Shown here in pieces: positions 28,780-38,470 of a stretch of 64,000 bases of DNA (position 1 is its first letter; each line of letters opens with the position of its first letter). The position numbers and the translations under genes are program-made. Below the pieces are notes generated by a model. It was not told where the DNA came from, ran no database searches, and saw nothing but the letters and a program-made list of their open reading frames with translations. Location of the stretch: NCBI RefSeq assembly GCF_027604915.1, contig NZ_JAJAQC010000031.1:1-64000 (forward strand), written 5' to 3'. The DNA is from Streptomonospora mangrovi. GTDB taxonomy: Bacteria > Actinomycetota > Actinomycetes > Streptosporangiales > Streptosporangiaceae.

Positions 28780-29080
28780 GTGGGGTGCCGGAAAAAGGCG
28801 AGGTCACGCAGCCGGATACGGGTCGAGGCCGTCTGGACGCTGCCTTCTCGGATCACTGCCCGCTTGTCATAGCGGGTGGCCACCACCCGGTTCCGCTTGA
28901 GCGGGTTGACCGCGCGCTCGACGGTGTTGCGCGGGCGGTAGGCCTCCCGAAGGCCGGGGGCCTGCCGCCCGCCGAGGCACGTCGCCGCCGGTCGGCCGGC
29001 CCGCTGGGCGGCGGGCTGGTCGCCGTGGTCTCGCACCGGCGCAGGCACCGGCCCGCCCGCAGGCGCTTCGCAAAACAGGA
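28776..29080 (-). pseudogene. IS5-type transposase C-terminal remnant, frameshifted
   Basis: Reading the minus strand from about 29080, one frame gives LRRCETTAT... then RASAGGRPPAFG (28946-28969). The neighbouring frame continues REAYRPRNTVERAVNPLKR and VVATRYDKRAV down to a TAG at 28776. Together these match the C-terminal third of IS5-family DDE transposases (RRRGI..TIP.P, GGRPPAFD, Y..RNTVER..NRLK, ATRYDKRA). A one-base frame change at about 28946 and the missing N-terminal two thirds show it is dead. No terminal inverted repeats found. Confidence 0.8.
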
Positions 29081-29090
29081 CCTGGCCGAC

Positions 29091-29519
29091 CTAGACGTCG
29101 CGGCGCGGGCGCGGGCGGGCCGACTGGGGGGAAGGGGGTGTCCGCTGGGCGGGGTCGGCTCCGGTCTGGGGGTCGGACTTGACCACGCGCAGGTGGCCCC
29201 GCCGATGGGTCTCGACGCCCTGGCCGACCGGGTTGCCCACGGCGGGCGGGCGGGCGGCCTCGCGCACGGCGTTGGCCAGGGCCTCCAGGTCGTCGCTGCC
29301 GGGGCCGCCGCCGGAGGAGTCGGCGGGCAGGCGCACGACCTCCCAGCCGCGCGGGGCGGTGAGGCGTTCGGCGTGCATGGCGCACAGGTCGTAGCAGTGG
29401 GGCTCGGCGTAGGCCGCGAGCGGGCCGAGGACCGCCGTGGAATCGGCGTAGACATAAGTGAGCGTGAAGACGGCGGGCTGCCGGCACGCGGTGCGCGAGC
29501 AGCGTCGGACAACGCTCAC
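29091..29519 (-). CDS. DUF3499 family protein
   Basis: 142 aa from GTG 29519 (MSVVRRCSRTACRQPAVFTL). The conserved core TYVYADSTAVLGPLAAYAEP and HCYDLCAMHAERLTAPRGWE identifies DUF3499; four cysteines and two histidines (CSRTAC; HCYDLCAMH) look like a zinc site. An in-frame GTG at 29525 is an alternative start. The C-terminal 50 residues are disordered. In actinobacteria it is divergent from the metallopeptidase-like gene, as here. Function unknown. Confidence 0.9.
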   Translation of the reverse strand: MSVVRRCSRTACRQPAVFTLTYVYADSTAVLGPLAAYAEPHCYDLCAMHAERLTAPRGWEVVRLPADSSGGGPGSDDLEALANAVREAARPPAVGNPVGQGVETHRRGHLRVVKSDPQTGADPAQRTPPSPQSARPRPRRDV

Positions 29520-29780
29520 GGGCACCGACTTTATGCCTTTCCCCGGCCCGGCGCCAGCATCGCCCCGCTGTGTCCGCCACCGGGTTGCCCGCTTTGTCCG
29601 CAATGAGGCCACCCCTGTGCCGCCACCACGTCCACCCCGGTGCCCGCCCCAGGTCCGCCGCCCGTTCCCCCCGGCACGTGCCCGCTCCTCCCCCCGCTCC
29701 TCCCCCCGGTCAGCCCCCGGGTCCGCCCGTGCGGGCGGGCCGGGGCTGCATGTCGGCCGCGGATGGCATAGTCTCGGAGC

Positions 29781-30215
29781 GTGCGACGAGTGCACCTTCA
29801 CAGGGCTCAAGCCGACCGAGTACGACGCCGAGACCGCCGCGGGCGCGGCGTGCGCGGCCCGCTGGCGCCGCCGGAACTCCCCATGGCGCGGAGCCGGGCC
29901 CACATCTTCGACGACCTGGTCCTCGACGCCGTCGAGCGTCTGGAGCGGGTGTGGGCGCGGGAACTCGCCAACGTGGAGTTCCTGGTCGAGGACGTCCCCC
30001 GGGTCCCGCGCGGTGTGACCGCCGAGGACGGCATCCCCTTCTCGCGTCTGGAGACCGGCAGAGCGGGACAGGCGAAGATCATCGTCTACCGGCGGCCGGT
30101 CGAGATCCGTACCCGCGAGCCGGAGGAGATGGCCATGCTCGTCTACGACACCGTGGTCGAAGAGGTCGCCAACCTCCTGGGGCTCGAACCCGAGACCGTC
30201 GACCCCGAAACTTGA
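29781..30215 (+). CDS. Metallopeptidase-family-like protein lacking the HExxH motif
   Basis: 144 aa from GTG 29781, which lies 6 nt after a -10-like TAGTCT (29769-29774). The upstream start is kept because RRRDRRGRGVRGPLAPPELP resembles the conserved N-terminal segment of actinobacterial relatives; ATG 29883 would drop it. The core VLDAVERLERVWARELANVE, IIVYRRPVEIRTREPEEM and VVEEVANLLGLEP matches the PF06262-type family, but the position where family peptidases have HExxH reads VVEEV. It is therefore unlikely to be a zinc protease. Confidence 0.8.
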   Translation: MRRVHLHRAQADRVRRRDRRGRGVRGPLAPPELPMARSRAHIFDDLVLDAVERLERVWARELANVEFLVEDVPRVPRGVTAEDGIPFSRLETGRAGQAKIIVYRRPVEIRTREPEEMAMLVYDTVVEEVANLLGLEPETVDPET

Positions 30216-30237
30216 CACAGCCGCCGCCCGCGCGGCG

Positions 30238-30265
30238 CGGCCCGCGTGCCGTGCCGCGCGGGCCG
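30238..30265. terminator. Hairpin between convergent genes
   Basis: A 9-bp stem (CGGCCCGCG pairing with CGCGGGCCG) and a 10-nt loop lie between the stops of the metallopeptidase-like gene and the small gene at 30269. No T-tract. Confidence 0.5.
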
Positions 30266-30268
30266 TCC

Positions 30269-30529
30269 TCAGGAATCCGCGGCGGGGACCACCGACAGCG
30301 ACACCCGCCGCCCGTCCGCCATGCTCGCCTCCCACACCACGCCGCCGCCGGCGCGCAGCCGCTCCTCGGCGAACCACTCCCGCACGGCGGGCACCGACTG
30401 CGAGGCGACGCCCCGCTGGTAGTCGGCGAACCGCGACCGCAGCCAGTGCGCGGCCGCCCGCGCGTCCTCCCACGTCCCCGCGTAGCGTTCGCGGGTGTCG
30501 CCGACCTGCTCGTAGCCATGGAACTGCAC
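30269..30529 (-). CDS. Small conserved-looking protein of unknown function
   Basis: 86 aa from GTG 30529, preceded by a perfect AAGGAG ribosome site at about 7 nt. Sequence begins MQFHGYEQVGDTRERYAG and is mostly helical with an aromatic/charged middle (AHWLRSRFADYQRG, VREWFAEERLR) and a strand-like end (ADGRRVSLSVVP). No signal peptide or membrane helix. I do not recognise the family; the strong ribosome site and balanced composition argue that it is real. Confidence 0.65.
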   Translation of the reverse strand: MQFHGYEQVGDTRERYAGTWEDARAAAHWLRSRFADYQRGVASQSVPAVREWFAEERLRAGGGVVWEASMADGRRVSLSVVPAADS

Positions 30530-30807
30530 GGGGGACTCCTTGCGCCTGCGCGGCCGCCCGCAACGCCCGATGCGCCCGGGTCCGCAGCAGCATGATGGCA
30601 GGCTCTCGGGCCGCCCGCGCCGGACCTCCGGCCTTACCTCCCGCCCTCGCCCGGAGCCTCCTCCGGACCTTCCTCGCCGCCCTCCTCCGGCCTCACCTCC
30701 CGCCCTTCCCCGACCCTCCTCCGGCCCGCCCGCGCCGGCGATCCGGCCACCCGGGCGCCGACCGGGCCACCCGGTCGGCACCGGCTCGGCACAGGCGGGG
30801 AACGGCC

Positions 30808-32280
<1,473 letters not shown>

Positions 32281-32283
32281 GGC

Positions 32284-35200
32284 CTACTCCCCTTCCCGGT
32301 CACGGGTGTCCAGGCCGCCGGGCGGGGTGGCCGCCGGGCCGTCGCCGTGCCCGCCACCGCGCGCGCGGGTGCCGCGCGCTCCCCGGCCGCCCCGGCGGGC
32401 GCCGGGCGCGCGGTGGCCCTGCCCGGCCGCGCGGGTGCCCGTGGAGCGCGCGCGGGCGCCCGCCAGCAAGGGCCGGCGCGGCCGGGGCGCGGGCTGGGCG
32501 CGCTGCTCGCGCAGGTCCTCCTCGGTGCGCACGCCGGGCAGCGCCAGCACGCCCACCGCCACCAGCAGCGCGGCCTGCACGGCCAGCCACGCCTGGCGCA
32601 GCGGGTCGAACTTGGCGATCTCCAGCCGCCCGCCGGAGGCCGGCAGGTCGAACGCCTGGAGCCCGCCCTGACCCGGCCGCGCCGCCAGCTCCTGCCCGTC
32701 GAGGGTGGCGCCCCATCCGGTGCCGGCGGGTTCGGCCAGGACCAGCCGCCGCCCGGCCGGCCCGGCGGGCACCCGGTAGACGGTGCCGGGGTCCTCGCCC
32801 GCCTGGGCGCGCAGCACCACGGGGCCGCCCTCACCCAGGACGCGCACCCGCCCGGTGGGGGCGTCCAGCGACCACAGGCCGAAGCGCTCGCCGAGCTGCA
32901 CGCGGGTGAGGCCGGGAGCGCCGTCGAGGATGTCGACCAGGGTGACGTCGGGGCCCTCGGCGCCGGGCGGGCGCGGCATGAGCACGTAGCCGATGCCCAG
33001 GTCGGCCAGCCGGTCGGCCTCGTCGCCGCCCCGGCCGCCGGCGAGCCCGGCCACCACCTCGTCCAGCACGGCGCGGGTGGGCTCGCTGGTGGGGATCTGC
33101 GCCTCGCCCAGGCGCGGCGCGCGTCCGCGCAGCACGCTGTAGCGCACCGAGCCGTCGTCCTGGGGCGCCACCACCAGGGTGCGGGCGCCGCGGCCGTCGT
33201 CGCTGACCCCGCCCAGCAGACCCGGCACCAGGGGTTCGGCGTGCCCGCTGAGCGGCCCTTGGGCGCCCTGCCACATCCACACCCCGGCGGCCGACAGCGG
33301 CGTGGTGAGGGCCAGCGCGGCGGCGAAGGCGGCGAACGCGCGGCGCGCGCCGCCCAACCGCCACATCAGGCCGAAGGACTGCGCGGCGTTGGCCGCCGAC
33401 AGCAGCATGGCCGTCGCGGCGAACGCCAGCGCCACCCCGGGCCACGCCGGGGCGGCGGGTCCGCCGTACCAGGGCTCCACCGGCACGCGGCTGATGAGGA
33501 TAGCCACCAGGATCCCGAACAGGGCCACGCTCCAGCCCACCGCGATCAGCATGCGGCTGCGCAGGAGCAGCAGCGCCGACAGCGCGGCGGCCAGGAACCC
33601 GGCGGTGACCCACACCGGCGGCATGCCGGGGCCGCCGGGCGAGAGCATCAGCAGGGACACCGCGCCGGGCGCCGGGGCCGACAGCTCGGGCCGGTGCAGC
33701 CCGGCCTCCAGCAGCCACAGCGACGGGTGCAGCAGCAGTTCCAGCGACCACGGCAGCAGCAGGACCAGCGGCACGCCCAGGGCGATGGCGACGCTGACGT
33801 AGAGGCGGCGCCCGACGTGGCCGAAGGCGACGACCACCAGCACACCGGTGACCAGCGCCAGCAGCCACAGCAGCGGCACGAACGCGGTGCCCGCCGCCAG
33901 GAACAGCGCCAGCGCCCAGGCGGTGCGCCGGGACTGGCGGGGCGGCTGGGTGAGCAGCCGGGTCAGCAGGATGCCCAGCACCGGCAGCAGGGCGTGCACC
34001 AGGGCGGTGCCCAGCCGGCCCTGGGCCACGGCGCCGGTGGCCATGGGCAGCAGGGCGTAGGAGCCCGCCATCCACACCTGGGCGGCCGTTGCGGTGAGCA
34101 CCCGGCGGGCCAGCAGGTAGGCGGTGAGCCCGGCCAGCGGCACGCAGCCCAGCAGCAGCACGGTGACGGCCAGCCACGGCTTGCCCAGCAGCAGCGTGGA
34201 CAGCAGCGCCAGCAGGCCCACGTAGGGCGGCGCGGGCGCGCCGGTGCCCGCGCCGATGTCGGGGCGGCCGGTGAGGTAGAGCGCCCACAGGTCCGACGCG
34301 CCGCCCGCCACCGGCGGCAGGGCGCCGCCGGCGAGTTCGGCGCCGAACAACAGGTGCCGCTCGGCCACCAGGGTCACCGCGGTCAGCGCCAGGACCAGCA
34401 GCGGGCCGGGGCGGGTGAGCACGCGGCGCAGCAGGGTGAGGTCGTCGCGCAGCGGGTCGTCCTCCTCGGCCGGCGGCGCGACGACCGCCTGGTGGCGGCC
34501 TGCGGTGTCCAGCCCGGCCGAGCCGGAGAACAGGTCGGCCACGGCGTCGGTGAACTGGCGCAGCGCCACCCCGCGCGCCAGGAACGGCCGGATGGCGCTG
34601 TAGGTGCGGCGGCGGTTGCGCCGCCGGCGGAAGCGGGCGCGGATCAGCCGGCCGGGCATGAGGTAGACCGACGTGATGGCCACGGCCTCGTCGAAGGCGT
34701 TGGCGGGCTGCTTGGCCACGATGTACATCAGCACGCGCAGCAGCGAGGCGAAGGAGTTGCGCACGAACGCCGCGAGCATGCCGCCCACCGGCAGGTTGGC
34801 CAGCAGCACGAAGATGGCGTGGCGGCGGTCCAGGCGGCGCGGGTGGTCGCCGGCGGCGGCGATGCGCCGGCGGCGGCGGGCGGCGGCCTCGGCGTGGTAG
34901 GCCACGGCGTCGGTCACCACCAGCACGCGGTGGCCGGCGCCGCCGGCGCGCCAGCAGAAGTCGATGTCGTCGCGGAAGATCGGCAGCGCGGGGTCGAACC
35001 CGCCCAGTTCGTCCCACACGTCGCGGCGCACCAGCATCCCGGCGCTGGAGACGGCGAGGACCTGGCGGGTGCCGTCGTGCTGGCCGTGGTCGAGTTCGCG
35101 CGGCTCCAGCCCGGTCTCGCGGCGGCCGGCGCCGTCGATGGTGACCCCGCACTCCACCAGCACCCGCCGGTCGAACCAGTCGCGCAGCTTGGGGCCGAGC

Positions 35201-35592
35201 ACGGCGGCGCGCGGGTCGTCGTTGGCGGCCATCAGCAGGCGCTGCAACGCCTCGGGGTCGGGGGTGCAGTCGTCGTGGACCAGCCAGATCCACTCGGTGG
35301 CGTCGGGCGCGGCGCCGGGGAACGCGGCGCGGGCGCGCGGGGAGTCCAGGGCGGCGCGCACGGCGTCGCCGAACCCGGTGGCGCGGTCCAGCGTGGTGAT
35401 GGCGTCGGAGGCGATGTACTCGGCGAGGATGCGGCCGCTGCGGTCGCGGCTGCCGACGTCGACGCCGACGACGCGCTGCACCGGCCGGGTCTGCTCGCGG
35501 ACGGCCTCCAGGGTCTCCGGCAGCCATCGGGCGCCGTCGTGGGTGACGATGACGGCTGTGACGATGTGGCGAGCCGGATCCAGGGGTAGCAC
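32284..35592 (-). CDS. Large membrane glycosyltransferase, GT2 domain plus multi-pass domain
   Basis: 1102 aa from GTG 35592. Residues 1-260 are a GT-A family 2 domain (VTAVIVTHDGARWLPETLEA, the DD pair in WLVHDDCTPD, and IFRDDIDFCWRAGGAGHRV). Then about 15 membrane helices span 270-800, with basic loops ([10 protein letters not shown]). The remaining part is an extracytoplasmic beta-rich domain, a late helix (AWLAVQAALLVAVGVLAL) and an Arg/Gly-rich tail. The layout suggests transfer of a sugar to a lipid or surface polymer. It overlaps functionally with the DUF5719 gene 3 bp downstream. The start is weakly supported: no good ribosome site is present. Confidence 0.87.
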   Translation of the reverse strand: MLPLDPARHIVTAVIVTHDGARWLPETLEAVREQTRPVQRVVGVDVGSRDRSGRILAEYIASDAITTLDRATGFGDAVRAALDSPRARAAFPGAAPDATEWIWLVHDDCTPDPEALQRLLMAANDDPRAAVLGPKLRDWFDRRVLVECGVTIDGAGRRETGLEPRELDHGQHDGTRQVLAVSSAGMLVRRDVWDELGGFDPALPIFRDDIDFCWRAGGAGHRVLVVTDAVAYHAEAAARRRRRIAAAGDHPRRLDRRHAIFVLLANLPVGGMLAAFVRNSFASLLRVLMYIVAKQPANAFDEAVAITSVYLMPGRLIRARFRRRRNRRRTYSAIRPFLARGVALRQFTDAVADLFSGSAGLDTAGRHQAVVAPPAEEDDPLRDDLTLLRRVLTRPGPLLVLALTAVTLVAERHLLFGAELAGGALPPVAGGASDLWALYLTGRPDIGAGTGAPAPPYVGLLALLSTLLLGKPWLAVTVLLLGCVPLAGLTAYLLARRVLTATAAQVWMAGSYALLPMATGAVAQGRLGTALVHALLPVLGILLTRLLTQPPRQSRRTAWALALFLAAGTAFVPLLWLLALVTGVLVVVAFGHVGRRLYVSVAIALGVPLVLLLPWSLELLLHPSLWLLEAGLHRPELSAPAPGAVSLLMLSPGGPGMPPVWVTAGFLAAALSALLLLRSRMLIAVGWSVALFGILVAILISRVPVEPWYGGPAAPAWPGVALAFAATAMLLSAANAAQSFGLMWRLGGARRAFAAFAAALALTTPLSAAGVWMWQGAQGPLSGHAEPLVPGLLGGVSDDGRGARTLVVAPQDDGSVRYSVLRGRAPRLGEAQIPTSEPTRAVLDEVVAGLAGGRGGDEADRLADLGIGYVLMPRPPGAEGPDVTLVDILDGAPGLTRVQLGERFGLWSLDAPTGRVRVLGEGGPVVLRAQAGEDPGTVYRVPAGPAGRRLVLAEPAGTGWGATLDGQELAARPGQGGLQAFDLPASGGRLEIAKFDPLRQAWLAVQAALLVAVGVLALPGVRTEEDLREQRAQPAPRPRRPLLAGARARSTGTRAAGQGHRAPGARRGGRGARGTRARGGGHGDGPAATPPGGLDTRDREGE

Positions 35593-35865
35593 GGCTGGTG
35601 ATCGCTCTCGACAGGGGTGCGGGCGGGGTGGGGACGACCCTGGCGGCGGGGCGGTGGGACGCGGGCGCGGGGTGTCGGCAGAACACCCTACGCCACCCGC
35701 CGGAGCCTTCGTGCTGGTTCGGGGCCGCGCGGCCGGCCCCGGAGTCGGCCCTGGAGTCGGCCCCGCCACCCGGCCGCGCGAGGACGCGGACCGGGCGGAC
35801 CCGGGCGGCCGCCGGCGCGCGCGGGCGCCCGCCCGCCATTACCAGTGGCAGCGTAAAGCGCCGCT
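35593..35865. other. Intergenic region between glycosyltransferase and whiB-type gene
   Basis: About 270 bp of GC-rich sequence with no plausible gene or clear promoter. It should contain the promoter of the glycosyltransferase/DUF5719 pair, but I could not identify -10/-35 elements with confidence. Short direct repeats (GGAGTCGGCCC twice near 35740-35765) are present. Confidence 0.4.
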
Positions 35866-35903
35866 AAAAAAACGCGCGGCCCGGGTTAAAACCCGGGCCG
35901 CGC
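35866..35903 (-). terminator. Rho-independent terminator of the whiB-type gene
   Basis: A 12-bp perfect stem (GCGCGGCCCGGG with its complement, 35874-35885 and 35892-35903), extendable by two A-T pairs, is followed on the minus strand by G and seven Ts (35866-35872). It lies about 20 bp after the whiB stop. One of two classic intrinsic terminators in the window. Confidence 0.92.
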
Positions 35904-35921
35904 TCGACCTTGAGCACGCGG

Positions 35922-36209
35922 TCACAGCATGTCGGCGAGGAAATCGAAATCCTGTCCGGCCGCTTTCTTCAGCCGCCGCCGCTCGCGTTCGGAGAGTCCC
36001 CCCCAGATGCCGAAGCGCTCATCGTGCTCCAGCGCGTATTCCAGACACTCCGCCCGGACCTCGCATGACAGGCAGACCTTCTTCGCCTCGCGGGTCGAGC
36101 CGCCCTTCTCGGGGAAGAACGCCTCGGGGTCGGTCTGCGCGCAGAGTGCGCGCTCCTGCCAGCCCAGATCTTCATCTGCGCCGTGCGCCAGCGGGATGAC
36201 CTCGCTCAT
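35922..36209 (-). CDS. WhiB family iron-sulfur transcription factor (WhiB2/WhmD-like)
   Basis: 95 aa. Cys23, Cys46, Cys49 and Cys55 form the C-x22-C-x2-C-x5-C cluster-binding pattern, followed by the GIWGG turn at 67-71 and a basic helix RERRRLKK. These hold a [4Fe-4S] cluster and contact sigma factor and DNA. ATG 36209 has AGGAGG 5 nt upstream; the in-frame GTG at 36215 lies within that ribosome site and is unlikely. Its place beside fbiA/fbiB and manB/DUF3499 genes is the conserved position of whiB2 (Rv3260c), which controls septation. I infer the same role here. Confidence 0.94.
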   Translation of the reverse strand: MSEVIPLAHGADEDLGWQERALCAQTDPEAFFPEKGGSTREAKKVCLSCEVRAECLEYALEHDERFGIWGGLSERERRRLKKAAGQDFDFLADML

Positions 36210-36280
36210 GCGCACCTCCTATTGCCCCCCTAGATGAACCCTCCCATTCTGACCCCCGGGAGGGTGGAATCACACGGTGA

Positions 36281-36310
36281 ATTACACGCGGGTCGCCTGG
36301 TATACGTCAA
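36281..36310 (-). promoter_or_regulatory. Sigma-HrdB/SigA-type promoter of the whiB-type gene
   Basis: On the minus strand -35 TTGACG (36305-36310), an 18-nt spacer and -10 TGTAAT (36281-36286). Transcription would start near 36273, giving a leader of about 65 nt. In this leader ACCCTCCC (36238-36245) and GGGAGGGT (36258-36265) can form an 8-bp hairpin just before the ribosome site. Confidence 0.7.
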
Positions 36311-36316
36311 GCGCGC

Positions 36317-36399
36317 TGCGTGGTAATCCCCTGAATATCATGTAACAAACCAACACCGGGAGTCCACCCGGCGCGATCGGTTCAGCGGATTACCACGCA
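36317..36399. repeat. 13-bp perfect inverted repeat upstream of the whiB promoter
   Basis: TGCGTGGTAATCC (36317-36329) and GGATTACCACGCA (36387-36399) are exact inverted copies separated by 57 bp. The left arm is 7 bp upstream of the -35 element. Possible paired regulator sites. Confidence 0.75.
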
Positions 36400-36482
36400 A
36401 TTTGCCGCGCGTAAGCCGCGCGACCATTGGGTCGGCGGGGTCGGCCAGGGGGCCGGCGGGGGGTCGCGCCGCAGGTCGCGCC

Positions 36483-38156
36483 TTAGCGGCGGTCGCCGTC
36501 GCGGTACCAGCCGGGCGGCGTGTCGGCGTCCTTGCCCTGCTGCTGGTCGGTGCCGTAGCCGGTGCCCTGGCCGTATCCGGCCCCGTAGTTGGGGTCGACC
36601 TGCTGCAACTGGTCGGTGCTGGTCTTGTCGTCGTGGAAGAAGGAGTCCAGCGGCGTGTCGCGGCGCTGGTCGGCGGGCGGCTGCTGCTCCTGGGGCGGCT
36701 GCGGCTGCTCGCCGGGCTGCTGGTACCAGCCGTACTGGATGGCGTTCTGCGCCGCCTGCTCGCCCTCGCTGCCGGGCTGGGGGGCGTACTGGGGGTCGTA
36801 GGGCGAGCCGTAGCCGCCCTGCTGGCCGCCGGTGCCGTAGCCGCCGCCCTGGTCGCCCGAGCCGTAGGCGGGCTGGCCGCCGCTGGGGTAGCCGCCGCCC
36901 TGGGCGCCGCCGTAGGACTGCTGGCCGCCGGAGCCGTAGCCGGAGGGGTCTCCCGCGCCGTAGGCCGGCTGGCCGCCGGAACCGTAGGGCTGCTGCTCCC
37001 CGGTGCCGTAGGCGGGCTGGGGGTTCTGGGCGTAGGGGTCGTAGCCGCCGGACTGCTGGGGCCAGTCCTGGCCGTAGCCCTGCTGGCGGGCGGCCGGGTC
37101 GGCGGGGTCGGGCTGGCCGGCGGGGGCCTGCTGGTTGCCCCAGTCCTGGCCGTAGGCGCTCTGCTGGCCGCCGGTGCCGTAGCCCTGCTGGTAGGGGTCC
37201 TGGCCGCCGCCGGCGGGCGGGAAGGGGTCCTGGCCGGGCTGCTGGCCCCAGCCCTGCACCATGGTCTGCTGGTTGGGGTCGGCGTAGCCGGGGGACTGCC
37301 AGTCGGCCTGCGGCGGCTGCTGGGTGGCGGCGGGGTCGTAGCCGGCCTGCCGGGAGTCGGCGGAGGGGTAGCCCGGCTGCTGCTGGGCCGCCTCGGTGCC
37401 GTAGGACTGCTGGGCCTGCTCGGCGCCGTAGGACTGCTGGGCGGGGTCGGCGGAGTACTGCGGCTGCGCGGGTTCGGCGTAGGCGGGCTGCGCGCCGCTC
37501 CAGTCGCCCTGCTGCGGCTGCTGGGTCTGCTGCGGCTGCTGCTGGAAGGACTGCTGGCCGCCGGTGGGGAACCCGCCGGTCTGCGGCGCGAAGGACTGCT
37601 GGGCGCCGGTCTGGGGCGCGAACGAAGGCTGGCCGCCGGTGGGAGCGGGGTACCCCGGCTGACCGCCCATGGGGGCGCCCGAGTGCCCAGGAGCCGAGCG
37701 CGGCACGAGCGACTGGTCGTTGAAGACGCGCAGCAGGAACAGCCCGGCGAAGACGATGATGGCGAGCTGGCCGCCGATCGACAGGAACGAGGAGAACCCG
37801 TCGGCGAGCTGGGCGGTCTCGTTGGCCGCCACGAAGCCCATGATGAGCCCGATGACGCCCATGAGCGCGGCGAAGCCGAGCAGGATCAGCCCCACCAGCG
37901 CGATGGGGAAGTTCACCGACGTCCGGTGCGGCGCGGTGACCGCCAGCAGCACGGCGGCCACGATCAGCGCGACGATGACGGGCCCGTGGAACATGGCGGA
38001 GCCGACGTCGGTGAAGTTGCCCGCGACCGTGGTCTCATAGCCCACCCCGCCGTGGCCGAACAGGTAGATGAGGCCGCCGAGCATGTGCGCGATCACGGCG
38101 CCGAGCAGCGCCCATGCCGCGGGCACCCGCAGGCGGTTCAATGCTTCGTTGTTCAA
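36483..38156 (-). CDS. Four-helix membrane protein with long Q/G/Y-rich low-complexity tail
   Basis: 557 aa from TTG 38156, with GGAGGGG about 8 nt before. Residues 1-150 contain four membrane helices (WALLGAVIAHMLGGLIYLFG; FHGPVIVALIVAAVLLAVT; FPIALVGLILLGFAALMGVI; GGQLAIIVFAGLFLLRVF). Residues about 155-557 are a low-complexity domain of repeats such as QQSYGAEQAQQSYGTE, QPAYGSGG and QQGYGTGG, rich in Gln, Gly, Tyr and Pro with almost no hydrophobic aliphatics. The tail is cytoplasmic if the N-terminus is. It resembles phase-separating prion-like sequences. Function unknown; the gene is divergent from fbiA. Confidence 0.78.
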   Translation of the reverse strand: MNNEALNRLRVPAAWALLGAVIAHMLGGLIYLFGHGGVGYETTVAGNFTDVGSAMFHGPVIVALIVAAVLLAVTAPHRTSVNFPIALVGLILLGFAALMGVIGLIMGFVAANETAQLADGFSSFLSIGGQLAIIVFAGLFLLRVFNDQSLVPRSAPGHSGAPMGGQPGYPAPTGGQPSFAPQTGAQQSFAPQTGGFPTGGQQSFQQQPQQTQQPQQGDWSGAQPAYAEPAQPQYSADPAQQSYGAEQAQQSYGTEAAQQQPGYPSADSRQAGYDPAATQQPPQADWQSPGYADPNQQTMVQGWGQQPGQDPFPPAGGGQDPYQQGYGTGGQQSAYGQDWGNQQAPAGQPDPADPAARQQGYGQDWPQQSGGYDPYAQNPQPAYGTGEQQPYGSGGQPAYGAGDPSGYGSGGQQSYGGAQGGGYPSGGQPAYGSGDQGGGYGTGGQQGGYGSPYDPQYAPQPGSEGEQAAQNAIQYGWYQQPGEQPQPPQEQQPPADQRRDTPLDSFFHDDKTSTDQLQQVDPNYGAGYGQGTGYGTDQQQGKDADTPPGWYRDGDRR

Positions 38157-38470
38157 GAGAGGTTCCCCTCCGCTGCTTCGCCGTCGCGTCGGTGGAAGCT
38201 TGGCATATCAACCGGTTGTCAATGGAATCGGCCGGGGAGGCGGCGCATTCGCGCGGTAGGGCGCGGTGCGGCCATCGGCGCGGTCGCGTGTGAGGGACGC
38301 CACCGCGTCGGCGGACGGCCGGGAGCCGCTCGCGGCGGCCGATGGCAGCGCGGCGCGCCCCGCCTCAGCGCGTCACCGTGGCGCACCCGCGGGGCCGGCC
38401 GGGATGCCGCTCTCCCCAAGCCGGGAAGAGCATGGCACATACACCACCTCAGCCTGCCAGACTTGAGCCC
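38157..38470. promoter_or_regulatory. Divergent region upstream of the low-complexity protein and fbiA
   Basis: 314 bp. A perfect 10-bp palindrome CAACCGGTTG at 38209-38218 overlaps a TTGACA hexamer on the minus strand (38216-38221 as its complement), so it could be an operator on the leftward promoter. On the right, -10-like CAGACT (38458-38463) ends 7 nt before the fbiA ATG. No gene seen in between. Confidence 0.5.
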
